From Scenedesmus sp. ARA3 (Eukaryota > Chlorophyta > Chlorophyceae > Sphaeropleales > Scenedesmaceae), in the NCBI GenBank assembly GCA_004335835.1, contig RWJK01001753.1, forward strand, positions 100,268 to 164,267: 64,000 nt of DNA, in the 5' to 3' direction. This document shows, piece after piece, positions 54,192 through 64,000 of the stretch; within the stretch, counting starts at the first letter, position 1, and each line of letters starts with the position of its first letter. A program made the position numbers and the translations under genes. The notes under the pieces are model-generated. The model was not told the origin of the DNA. It ran no database searches and was given only the letters and a program-made list of their open reading frames with translations.

Positions 54192-57153
54192 TCACAGCTC
54201 CTCCTCTGACTCTGGTACCACCACAACACCTGGGTAGATCTGCTGCTGCTGTTGCTGCTGACGCAACTGCAACTCTGCCACCTTGCACTGTTGTGACGCT
54301 GGCTGCTTACCGCTGACTGCGGCGTCTGCAGGTGCAACCTGGCTGCCACTGCCTTGCCGCTGCACCCCACACACAGCCTGTGCCTGTGCAGCTACGTCTG
54401 GCTTGGCACTGGCGCCGCACAACTCCTGCTGGTGTAAAGCCTCCAGCAACTTGGGCTGCTGCTGCTGCTGCTCCTGAGACGGCTGGTGTGGCTGCAGCGG
54501 CAGCCGCTGCCCGTCAGCTACCTGCTCTCCCGGCTCCTGCTCCTGTTGCTGCTGCTGGTCATCCTGTTGTGACTCCTGCTGCTGCGGCTGGCGCTGCTGC
54601 TGCATGCGCTGCTTGGTTTGGTGTATCAGCGCCGCATAGCTGTTGTCAACGCCTTCCAGCTCCCGCGCCCAGCCCTCTGATGGCTGCTGCTGCTGCCCTG
54701 CCCTGGCACCTGCTGAGCCAGCAGAACCAGCCCCAGGTGCTGCAGCAGCTGCTGTAATTGTGCCCAGGCCGCCACCGCGTGCTGCTGCACGCGCATAGCG
54801 CTTCTGCTGCTTGGTGAAGTCTGCTGCTGCTGCTGCCAGGCTGACGTCAGTGGCGCCGCTGTCCTTGAGGGCCAGCACGTAGTTGCGGAACGCTGTGTAG
54901 CGGTCAACGCAGTTCTGCAGGAACAGCGCAAATGTAAAGCAGGCATAACAACCTGTGGTCAATGAACGTCTGACGCAGGTGTTATGTGTGTATAGCAGCA
55001 CAAGCTGTGCTGGTGTTGCCTGCAGCACATGACATGTGGCAGTCGCTTGGCACCCTTCCACGCACCGTATGCCAACAGCTGCAAGCAGGCCACATTACGA
55101 AGCACACAACCAAGTACAGGCAGCTCAGCACACCCACAACCAACCACATGGCCAACACATCATGCATGTAACACCTACATGTGCAAGGCCTGTAGACCAC
55201 CCCCGGCTCACCTTCTTGCTGCCCTCATTGCTGAGCCCCAAGCCAGAGAGCTTTGCCTTGAGGTCCCGCTCCTTCAGCAGCTCAAAGCACAGCTTGGGTG
55301 GGGCCTCCAGCGCAGCACCGCGCCTGCCCCTGCTGCTGCTACTGCTGCCGTTGCTGCTGGCCCTAGCTGGCCGGCCCAGTGCAGATGCAGCAACGCCGCG
55401 CGCAGTGCTGTTTGAGGCAGCAGCTGTGGCAGACACTGCTGCTGCTTGCTGAGGTGGTCGACCCGCTGCTGCTGCCTTCAGCGGCTGCTGCTGCTGCTTG
55501 AGCGGCTTGCCCTGTGCTGCCGACGGTCCGCTGTCTGCTGCTGGAGGCGGCGACTGGGCTGGGGTGTGCTGCTGCTGCCCACCACCCCGTGTTAGGCACG
55601 TATCAACATGCGAGTTGATGAATGCCTCCCGCACACACAAGCTGCAAATGGGGCAAGCCACATAGCCAGGTGGAAGCTGCGCCTGCTTGCTTGGCTGCTG
55701 TTGCTGCTGCTTGGGTGCTGCATCAGACTGCTGCTGCACATCCTGCTGCCTGCCTGCATGGGCAGTCAGCACATGACAGGCATCAAGCCCGTAAGAGCGT
55801 GGCGAGTTGCATCGACGTTGTAAGAATGCGCGATGGCTACAAGGCAGATTAGACTAGCTAGGAAGGCCGCTGATGCAGCTGTAGCATGTCGAGCATGCAT
55901 TACCTCCATGCAAGCCCAGCCGTTTGCACACTAAGAAAAAACACCCTGACTAGCTCAACCAACAACTGGCAGAACGGGTGCATGCACAGCCATCATCACC
56001 CTCCTCCACAAAGGTCCCCATATACAGCAGCGTACCTTGGTGCTGGCTGCTCCTGGGCCGCTTTGCTGGCTGCTGCTGCAGCTCAAAGTCGTCCTCGCTG
56101 GAAGTGCCTGGCACAGCTGCAGCATCTGCTGCAGCGTCCACAACTGCATCTGCTCCAGCTGCATCCTGCAGGCTGCTTGGAAGTGCAGCCTTGGCCGCAC
56201 CCCCTCTGCTGCTGCTGTGCTCCAGCCTGCGTTTGGCAGCAGCTGCTGCAGCTGGCTGGCTGCGAGCACGGCTGTTCCGTGCGCGGCCCCGCTGCTGCTG
56301 CTGCTGTTGCTGCTGCAACTCCTCCTGCTCCTCAACCTCCCAGTCTGGATCATCCACAGCATCTGCTACCTCGCCAGCTGCTGCCCCTCCATCATCGCCA
56401 TCAGACCCAGCACTCATGCATGCATCCTCGTCCTGCGAATCAGCTTCTTCGCCGTTGCTGCTGATGGTGATGGCATCGCCATCATCGCTGTACGGCTTGC
56501 TGCTGCTGCGCCGCAGCCTGCCGCCGCTGCTGCCAGGTGCTGCATTTCGCGGCACCTGCTGCCTCCTGCAAGATGCAGCAGCAACTGCAGCTGCACGCCT
56601 CGTGCGGCCTGCATCTGGCGCAGCCTGCTGCGGCTCAGTGGCCCGCTGCGGCTGCTGGTACTGCTGCTGCTGCTGCTGAAGAGGTAAGCTAGGTGACTCC
56701 TGCCGTGGCTGCTGCAGCTGCGTGTGTGCATGCAGCAGCAGCTGCCGCACTGCGCGCCAAGCATTGCAGGCCTCCCGCAGGTATGTCACAGGACGCAGAT
56801 CAGCCTGGTCGCAGCCTGTGCGGCATGAAGGGCAAACTGGGGTCTGTCCTTCTTTGATGCGAACGTTGAAGGAGTCCCTGATGCAGCGGGAGCAGACTGC
56901 ACGCAGCATGCACCACACAGCAGCAACAGCAGCAGCACCAGGTGGGATGTCAGGAAACGACCTGGATGCATGGTATGAAAGACATCATATGCTTTGATAC
57001 GAGCAACTTCAACAAAATGAACTTACAGGAGTGGCCGCATGCAAGAGCCACGGGTCCGGTGTATATATCCCCACAGATTTGGCACCGCAAGCTGCGGTCC
57101 AGCTGCCTCAAATGCTGAGGGTCCGCAGGCCAATCCTCTGGATCGCCATCCAT
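54192..57153 (-). CDS. RAD18: RAD18-like E3 ubiquitin ligase (RING, UBZ4 zinc finger, SAP)
   Basis: Four minus-strand exons: 57027-57153, 56036-56896, 55212-55753, 54192-54914; 750 residues. The RING is complete and split by intron 1: Cys24, Cys27, Cys39, His41, Cys44, Cys47, Cys64, Cys67 (C3HC4). A UBZ4 zinc finger is at about 363-382 (CPIC, then H-x3-C in INSHVDTCL). A SAP-like motif follows (PPKLCFELLKERDLKAKL, GLGLSNEGSKK). This order is that of RAD18, which with RAD6 monoubiquitinates PCNA at stalled forks. The linkers are very Gln/Ala/Ser-rich, with acidic blocks, making it longer than the animal (about 500) or yeast proteins. The C-terminal 200 residues are poly-Gln-rich with no domain seen. 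A different RING-UBZ protein is the main alternative. Confidence 0.87.
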
Positions 57154-57872
57154 TGCTGTTGCTTCGCTGCTGCGGAAAGGATGCTGCGGTGCAGCAACCG
57201 TGGGAGCCAGGCACAGGCTCACACCAACATTCAACGTGCTAAGGCAGTCATCGGAGTAAACATGAGGCGTATTACAAAGCGTGTTACGTCGATACTCAGC
57301 CGAACAACGAGCGTTTGGAAGCATGTCATGTGACATAATTTGAATTTGCCTGACCTGCCCCCGCCTGTCATGCCTTCAGAAGGGGCCCGGGCAGGAGGAG
57401 CCTGCCATGCAGGTCCTACAGCCAGTATGATCAGAAAGAAACGCACCATATTCATTGGTTCCCAAAGGTGCCGCCATGCACAGTGCACCTCCTTCCTACA
57501 TTCAAACATTTGTGCCTGATCTGTGGGACAGATGAACACATTCAAACACAAGCCTCAACAAGCCCCAACCTGCATACATATTCATAGCCTCAACACCATG
57601 CTGAAAACGTTCCTGGAGACTCTCAAATCAGAAAGGCCTTTCAAGGATTACAAAATGCAAATACTGAACGTTGTGTGACACGACCAGCACTGCCGTTCTA
57701 TCATATTTCAGAGTTTATTCCAGCCACATCCTAATGAGGGGCACGCGCCTATGGGCGTAGCTACATCAAGTGGCGAGATGTGACGTTGCACGCTGAGAGC
57801 TGGCTGCTGGCATAGCTGCTGCTGCGTGAGGCTTTCAGAGAGACGGCTGTCACCATTGCCTCGCTAGGTGAG
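57154..57872. other. No gene seen; promoter of RAD18-like gene and 3' flank of the GT61 gene
   Basis: AT content is higher at 57.5-57.75 kb. It includes a TTACA (TGTAA on the minus strand) at 57648-57652, about 220 bp beyond the GT61 stop. Confidence 0.45.
57648..57652 (-). promoter_or_regulatory. Probable TGTAA poly(A) signal of the GT61 gene
   Basis: On the minus strand TTTTGTAATCC lies about 220 bases after the stop codon at 57873. Confidence 0.4.
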
Positions 57873-60800
57873 TCATACGTTGTCGTCAAAGCTGTAGCGC
57901 ATCATAGCTGCTTGTTGCACATGCAGCATGGCCTTGACCAGCTTCAAAACAGCGTCAACGTCCACCACCAGGTTCGCGTAATGGTTGAGGTTGTTGCTCT
58001 GCTGAACACCAGGCGTCTGCCTGGTGTCGTTGTTGTTGACGTACCTGCAAGCAGAGATGGGTGGACGGCACATGGGGTCGGTGCTGATGACTCAAAGTCC
58101 CACTATCACTAGTACGTGCATGGCAAATCGTATACTATCACTAGTACATGCATGGCAAATCGTATAGTCCTGGTTAAGTGGTTGGTGTGCAGGGCGCTTG
58201 TCATACACATGAGCACATCATCAAGTGTGGCAGTTGTAGGGCAACAGTGAACATGCTGCTGCCACATGCACGTGCAATTCGAGCATGCCAGCATGATGTG
58301 TGTGTTTCCCGTTGCAAAGTACAGTGCTTCAACCTCACCTTGCAAACGTTTTGCCAGTGCGGTGCGCCAACGAGGGATAGAGTGGGCCATGCTCTGTGCC
58401 CTTTGGCAGTATTTCTAACACAGCAGCTCCGCGTGGCAGAAACACCTGCAGCAAGGTATGATGAAACACACCTCATGAACGTGCCCTGCAAATCCGCGCA
58501 TCCGCGCCTCACAGCTGTACGTGGATCTCACATGCTTATTTCTCGACCATTGCACTGCGCAGTGACAGCGGCTTGTACTGCATGAACACGTGCATCTCTG
58601 TGACGCACTTGCAAGTTACATGCATCTGCAGCTGAGTCCGAAGTGCTGGAATAGAAATTGGGCTTGTGAGTCCAGAAGCAGCAGACTGAAGAACAAGCTG
58701 CCAGCAGCCAGTCTACAACCCAAGAATGGTTTGTTTACTGAGCAAGCTCTGGCATGACTGGAGCAGTCACCCACCAGGTTGTCAAAACCAGCACCATGGT
58801 ACCTGCGGCAAGATTAAATGAAACAAGTGCTCTCTCTTCAGCAAAGAAGGACGTACATCTGACCAATGATGCACTGGCACAGCATGGACCATGCAACACT
58901 CTATGTGTATCACTGTACCGGGATTTGCCGGCTGTCAAGGTGGGCAGCAGCATAGGAGAATCTTCTGCTCGCAGCGATATGCAGCACTGCAGGACAACAG
59001 GTATGCACACCACTGTTTGCAGGACAACAGCTATGCACACCACGATTTGCTGGAGGGCTGGCTGGCTGGCTGGCAACAGCAAACACTGGCGGGCATGGCT
59101 GTTGTTCTGCAACCAGTAACATTGCTGTGGCAGGAGCCAGGGTAGTGAGCAGCCTGCAAGCTTTGCAAGCTGCCTACCCAAGGAACAGAGAAGTCTTCTC
59201 CAGCAGCAGCACGACCTCTTTCATAGGCACGGTGCCCAATTCCACCTGCATGCAGCGCAGCGTGCGTTCAATGCACAGTTTGCATGGTGCTGCGGTCAAT
59301 CATGCGTGCTGTATAAACAGCCGTAGCTAATCAATCAAGTTTGCGCTCTGTTTCCGCGGCATGTTCACAAGCCTGCAGTTGGCTGGAAATTCCGTGGTGG
59401 ACCTCACCTGATGTACGTGGATGTCCGGGATGGTGCGCAGTGCGGCAAGCAGCTCTGCTTCATTCAGCAGAAGCCTTGATGCCCTGAAGCCAGCCCTGCA
59501 AGCAGCAGAGCACTGCAGCATGAGCTGCTCGTCCCAAGAATCGTGCTCAGTACGCACTGCGCACTACTGGCACTGTCTGCAATGATGCACTGCCCCTGAT
59601 ACGCAAGCTAAACTGTCCATGTTTGTTTATAAATGAGGCATGGCATGCTCCGTCCTTGCATGCTACAAGCCGCACGGCAAGCACCGATATGAACATCCAC
59701 AGACACCTGAACAAAGTCATCTGCTGCCAGCTTTGCATGAGCAAGCCATAATGTGCACGCGCAGCGCTTGTCACCAGTGAGTACACACTTGCTGTAAAGC
59801 TTGCATGCATAACCATGCTAGAAAGAAGGCCGACCTGCATCTTCTTCCAACGCATGAAGAGAGGTTACATGGTCAGCAGCTCAGCATGCACCACAGCCGT
59901 GGTGCACCAGCAGCTGCATGCGCCTCACTTCTTTCTGATCTCGGGGTCGCGTGAGGCGAGCACAACTGTGCGGTTAGTTGCTGGGGCCCAAGGGATCCTG
60001 GCAGGCAGGCCAAAGCCATGCTCCCTGATGTTCATCAGCAGCCTGATGTGGTGTTCGTTTGTGTCATATAGCATCTCTGCACACAGAAGACGAGCATGCA
60101 GGGCAGATGGAAGTCACACCAGCTCAGCATTCGCAAAATTGCGGACTATGTAGTCCAAACTACGAGTCAGCGCTTGCAGGACAGCTAGGGAGTGCTAGGT
60201 GTTCTTTTGGTGGCTTGCAATGCGACGCATGCTGGGCATCGCATCAATCAAACAGGCGCAGATACAACAGGCACTTGAGAGCTGGCCAGCCACCTGCTAA
60301 ACACAGCACGCCTGCAGCAGAGCTCACCTGGCGCTTGAAACAATTGGAGGAGTTTGTCTGAGCCTGGGGGCCGATACCATTTAGGGGAGTAGATGTGAGG
60401 CATCATTATCACTTCCTCAAAGCAGAGCATGGGCCCCACTGCATGGCAACAAGCAACATGGCCCTGGGGCTGGTTAGGCACAACAAAGGGCGGATGCTAC
60501 AGTGTGTTTGGCACAATGTTGTACAGATTGCTTGCTTGCAGGACAGGCACAGCAGGATGCTCTGCCACAGCAGCAGCTGCAATAACAGGAGCGACGTGCA
60601 GAACACAGGAGGATATCTTTGATGAGCATCATTGCCGAACAGTGCAGACAAGCAGCACACTGGCCTCACCACGCGGCTCATAGGATTTGAAACCCAGCGA
60701 TTCCAGGATAGGCTGGAAGTTATCAGGCCCCCAGGCAGGCTGCCCCATGTTGTCTGCGTGAGCACAGGTGCCATGACAGGACAAGCACAACCACCGCAGC

Positions 60801-62328
60801 GGATGTTTGTCTGCCCCACGCTGTACCGCGCTGCTGTGGCAGCCACAGCCTGCCTAACGAGCAGGAACCTCAACAATGCTCACAGCACTGTTTATAAGCT
60901 AATCAGCAGGGCTGCAAGCGCATCAGCAGCTGAGCGTGCATAGCAAAACAAAGAAAGCACGGTGCATGCACAGCTTCCGCATGAAGCAATACTGTACATA
61001 CATCCAGGAAAGCAGCATCAGCACCCACGGCACAAAGCGACAAGCACGGGAGAGCAGCTTGGCAAAGCTTTAGGTGCTTGCAGTGGTGCCCACCTGTGTA
61101 CACAACGTGCACGTGACTGGTGTCCACCCCATTGTCAGACAGCCAAACCTTTGCAGTCCATACAGCAGCCAGATCAGTGAGCATCCTGCATCCAGACAGG
61201 CAGGCCAATCAGCAGCAGCAGAGGACGCTTCATTCTTTTGCTCACACAGGCTGGCGGCTGACAGCATGCTGCCAAGCTATAGCTATGGCCAGAAAGGTGT
61301 TGTAATGAAACAGGCAAGCCTTGCTCCTTGCAGGGCAGCTAGGCATGCATGGGCAACCATGGTTGTGGCCACATCTATCACACTCCGCTCCATGCCAGGC
61401 AGTCTAAAGAGGTTGCAATGCCAGTATATGCACTCAGCTTGCAACCATCTACTGCGCACTGCTAACATCTTCTTCTGGTGCTGTGCATGCTGTCAGCAGC
61501 AGCTCAAAAAGCAGCTAAAGCCAGGGGGTGAAACACATGCTCACAGGCTGGGCGTACTGCACAGTCCTGCAAGGAAAAAAATTGTTGCAAGCTGCACAGG
61601 CTGGCAACATGTTACAAGTGACCAGGCTGCATGACAGAAGGGTTGCAACATCACAACTGCCGGCTGCTGTGCTACAGCTGCGTGCCATGCACAACCTGTG
61701 CCGCAGCGTCGTTGCGCCTCACCCTCACCTGTGACCAAAGTGCTTCAGTGGTGCGCCACGTGCCATTGCTACTGACAGCCCCTGGTAAGTGTGGTTGCAC
61801 GTCTGCTGAGCCTGCTGCCAAGAGGAAGCATTGGTTGCCTTGAATTGCAGCCATGCACCGGTGTAAGCCAGTGGCCAACGGATTTGGTGTCGCTGCGCTT
61901 GGCCTCCTTGGCAGCTCATGTGGTACACCGTGTTGCTTTGTAGGTCAAGCCGAGCTTGGGTAAGCAGGACTGCTTCTATCTCGCTGCTAATACTGGGTAT
62001 GCTGGCCTTCATAGCGTGACAGCAGATTCGCAGAGGAAGAAGAGCAGTGACTGATTTGTGCTTGCAAGCATGCAGTTGCGCAACTGGCAGCTGCTTGAGG
62101 CACATGATCACATCCCGCAACCACGGTGCTATGAGTTGATCATCCCACCTCCAGTGGCAGCTTGTCATTATAGCATGTCTTGAGGGGCATGGCTCGCAGC
62201 CCGCGGCCCTGGCCTGAGCTGCTGTCGCTGCTTACACTGCTGCTGCCTAGAGCACGCCAATTGGCAGCAGCTGGCTGCCATGATACCAGGAAGATTGCAG
62301 CTGCCACCAGCGCTTTGTATATCTGCAT
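57873..62328 (-). CDS. GT61 (DUF563) glycosyltransferase, Golgi/ER type, copy A
   Basis: Thirteen minus-strand exons close in phase: 62149-62328, 61859-62006, 61729-61781, 61246-61403, 61094-61185, 60670-60753, 60328-60438, 59929-60076, 59408-59495, 59178-59245, 58775-58802, 58339-58445, 57873-58044; 478 residues. It begins with a signal anchor (MQIYKALVAAAIFLVSW). Middle: LFHYNTFLAIAIAWQ, DNMGQPAWGPDNFQPI, VGPMLCFEEVIM. The GT61 core follows: ASRLLLNEAELLAALR, KEVVLLLEKTSLFLG, YHGAGFDNL (the HGAG-N motif) and VFLPRGAAVLEILPKG. GT61 enzymes include xylosyltransferases and O-GlcNAc transferases (EOGT, POMGNT2); acceptor unknown. The second exon start and the Cys-rich exon 61246-61403 are least certain. 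A related gene lies immediately upstream. Confidence 0.86.
58102..58165. repeat. Two tandem copies of a 32-bp unit
   Basis: 58102-58133 and 58134-58165 differ at one base; the unit contains ACTAGTA and GCATGGCAAATCG. It lies in the last intron of GT61 copy A. Confidence 0.92.
58991..59050. repeat. Two tandem copies of a 30-bp unit
   Basis: Unit AGGACAACAG followed by a TATGCACACCAC block, at 58991-59020 and 59021-59050, in an intron of GT61 copy A. Confidence 0.9.
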
Positions 62329-63194
62329 GGGTACGTGATACGATAAGGCAACAACAGTTCGCAGCGACAACAGCAGACACGAGCTTGCGTGAACGCTTCA
62401 ACCGGATCAGTTTTGCTGCCTTGATGAAAGACGACAGATACGCGGGGCTGTTTTTACTCGTTTAATTCAAATTGAATGAACGAATGATCAAACTCTAACA
62501 GCTCGATATACAAACGTTACTGCTGACAGCAGATGTTACATTTAATCCTTGGAGTTTTGAATTCAAACCTTGGACCCTGTAACGTGTGCAAGCACACCTT
62601 GTGCGTGAGCAGGCACAACTCAAATGGTTTGAGACCTATCGCATGACTGCTGTTGAGCAGGCACAACTGCAGTGTATCTTGCTGTTATGGGAGTCTTTGC
62701 AGCAATCCAGCCGCAGGAAATACTGGCACACAGCAAAGAACGTCACTAAAACGTACAATGAATTGGGTGCACATGCAGTAAGTGTGGTATGGACAACAGA
62801 ACTGCAATTTGCTAGCGCCTGACGAGGCATGCTTGAAATGCAAAAAAGGGACTGAGGGCCGCCACACTGTACAGCTCGCACGCCTGTGTGCCGTGTGAAG
62901 CCAAAGACAGTGATATTCAGTCTGCAAGCGCCACACCACCCATCTGCAACCAAACATTGCTGATCCACGCCTGTTTGTGGCACTGGCTGCTGCCCTCCTG
63001 GGAACCGCCGGGGTACACAGTGTTCGCACTGCTTCGTTGCCTTGCAGGTAAGCCACACTAAAGTAGAACTTGTCCACTTGTCCTTGGTGCGCACCCAGCT
63101 GTCAAAGGAGTACCTGGCCATGGCTGCCTGCTGCGTATCAGAATAGAGCGCACCAGCTGCATCACTGGCTGCTGGGTGGCACACCCAGAATCGA
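62329..63194. other. Spacer between the tandem GT61 genes; contains a possible exon relic
   Basis: No complete gene. At about 63090-63150 the minus strand reads QQAAMARYSFDSW, close to the AAMMRYSFDDNV end of both GT61 genes but running on without the stop. A TTACA at 62536-62540 could be the poly(A) signal of the copy B gene. 62.46-62.6 kb is AT-rich and may hold the copy A promoter. Confidence 0.4.
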
Positions 63195-64000
63195 TCATAC
63201 ATTGTCGTCAAAGCTGTAGCGCATCATGGCTGCTGCTTGCACTCGCAGCATGGCCTTCACCAGCTTCAGCACAGCGTCAACATCCACTACCAGTTTTGCG
63301 TAGTGGCCCAGGCTGTCCTGCCTTGTGTCGTTGTCGTTGACACACCTGCATGTTTATGTGATGCAGCCACAGGTGGAACTTAGTGCTGACAATCAAGCAG
63401 TAGGCGGCACTGCTGGCATGGAATGCTGCCTTATGAAAGGGGTGTATTGCACTGTTTCCAAGGTTACAGCTGGCCAGAGCCCCCCACACAGGCATGTGCA
63501 TCAACTTGCTTGCGGCGGTTATGGTGCAACAGTGAACATGCGGCCACATGCTTGCACATTCGAAGCATGCCGGCATGGTGTGCTATTCAGCAGAGCGTGC
63601 TTACATCTTACCTTGTGAATGTCTTGCCTGTGCGGTGTGCTAGCGACGGATAAAGTGGGCTGTGATCTGTGCCCTTTGGAAGTATCTCCAGCACAGCAGC
63701 TCCACGCGGCAAAAACACCTGCAGCACAGATGCAGCAAAATACCTTGGCTAATTGTGCAATTACAGCTGCTCATACTTTGCATAACACCTCGACATGCCC
63801 ATACGCTGCGCTGGTGGAGACTGCTGCACAGCACGCAGTGGCTGGTGCTGCATGCAATGCTGTAACAAGATTCATCAGGTTCAACAGCAAGCTGCCAGCA
63901 GCCAGTCAGCACACAGCGTGTCTGCCGAGTAAGGTGAGCAGCACTCAAGCAGCCACCTACCATGTTGTCAAATCCAGCACCATGGTACCTATGGCAGTGT
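63195..64000 (-). CDS. GT61 (DUF563) glycosyltransferase, copy B (3' exons only; runs off the window)
   Basis: Three minus-strand exons are visible: 63961-63988 (YHGAGFDNM, 28 bp), 63612-63718 (VFLPRGAAVLEILPKG) and 63195-63345 (ending MMRYSFDDNV). Exon sizes of 28 and 107 bp and all phases equal copy A; the last exon is 21 bp shorter, losing residues in the variable DTRQ..HYA stretch. Protein identity over these exons is high. Introns of the two copies share some blocks, such as the CAATCAAGCAGT/GTGTTGC-flanked sequence and the ACAGTGAACATGC stretch. It is a tandem duplicate whose 5' exons lie beyond 64000. Confidence 0.87.

Noticed and set aside
1..64000. tRNA, rRNA, transposon or viral genes
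   Set aside because: No cloverleaf-like segment, rRNA core sequence, reverse transcriptase, transposase, integrase or capsid-like protein was seen in any frame; a covariance-model and transposon search would be needed to exclude small or decayed ones.

Overview
The window looks like nuclear DNA of a green alga, probably Chlorophyceae. Genes are dense and on both strands, and each is cut into many short exons by GT-AG introns. Proteins carry long poly-Gln, poly-Ala and poly-Ser tracts from CAG/CTG repeats. Several products have plastid-type transit peptides, and probable poly(A) signals are TGTAA. I see no operons, rRNA, tRNA, CRISPR arrays or insertion sequences. Two runs of N (6204-6242 and 25005-25054) show a scaffolded draft assembly. 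Exon models below were built by hand from family similarity, GT/AG sites and codon phase; apart from the stated exceptions the phases close from start to stop.

Layout, left to right: a possible membrane-anchored coiled-coil exon (-, 96-302); EMC10-like ER membrane complex subunit (+, 1114-3743); plastid saccharopine-dehydrogenase-like oxidoreductase (+, 4200-9336); bHLH transcription factor of BIM type (+, 11302-13491) with a G/T-rich 3' flank; LCAT-family lipase/acyltransferase (+, 17301-21379); a gene-poor stretch (21.4-25.8 kb) with a possible fragmentary TMEM43-like gene; plastid ABCI12/CbiQ transporter subunit (-, 25823-27761); LRR protein with a very long low-complexity tail (+, 28062-31764); a full-length pyruvate carboxylase (-, 33848-42945); plastid indole-3-glycerol-phosphate synthase (-, 44070-47510); NSUN3/4-type RNA cytosine methyltransferase with altered motifs (+, 48144-50357); FkbM-type membrane-anchored methyltransferase with a one-base frameshift (-, 51480-53260); a RAD18-like RING-UBZ-SAP ubiquitin ligase (-, 54192-57153); and two tandem GT61 (DUF563) glycosyltransferases (-, 57873-62328 and 63195 to beyond the right edge).

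The genes are unrelated housekeeping and regulatory functions (anaplerosis, tryptophan synthesis, protein insertion in the ER, DNA damage tolerance, RNA modification, glycosylation) and do not form a pathway. Two gene pairs are divergent and probably share promoters (27762-28061 and 47511-48143).

The most unusual signal is structural. In at least five genes, a segment spanning an exon-intron junction is repeated beside the true exon: copies of exon 3' ends with their donor lie downstream, and copies of exon 5' ends with their acceptor lie upstream. Some copies differ from the true exon only at synonymous sites while the flanking intron has diverged strongly; others have stops, frameshifts or lost splice sites. 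This is either a real, recurrent junction-duplication process or false duplication from merging divergent haplotypes; both N gaps lie in or next to such copies. A second pattern is that (CTG)n arrays sit directly in front of 3' splice sites in many introns.
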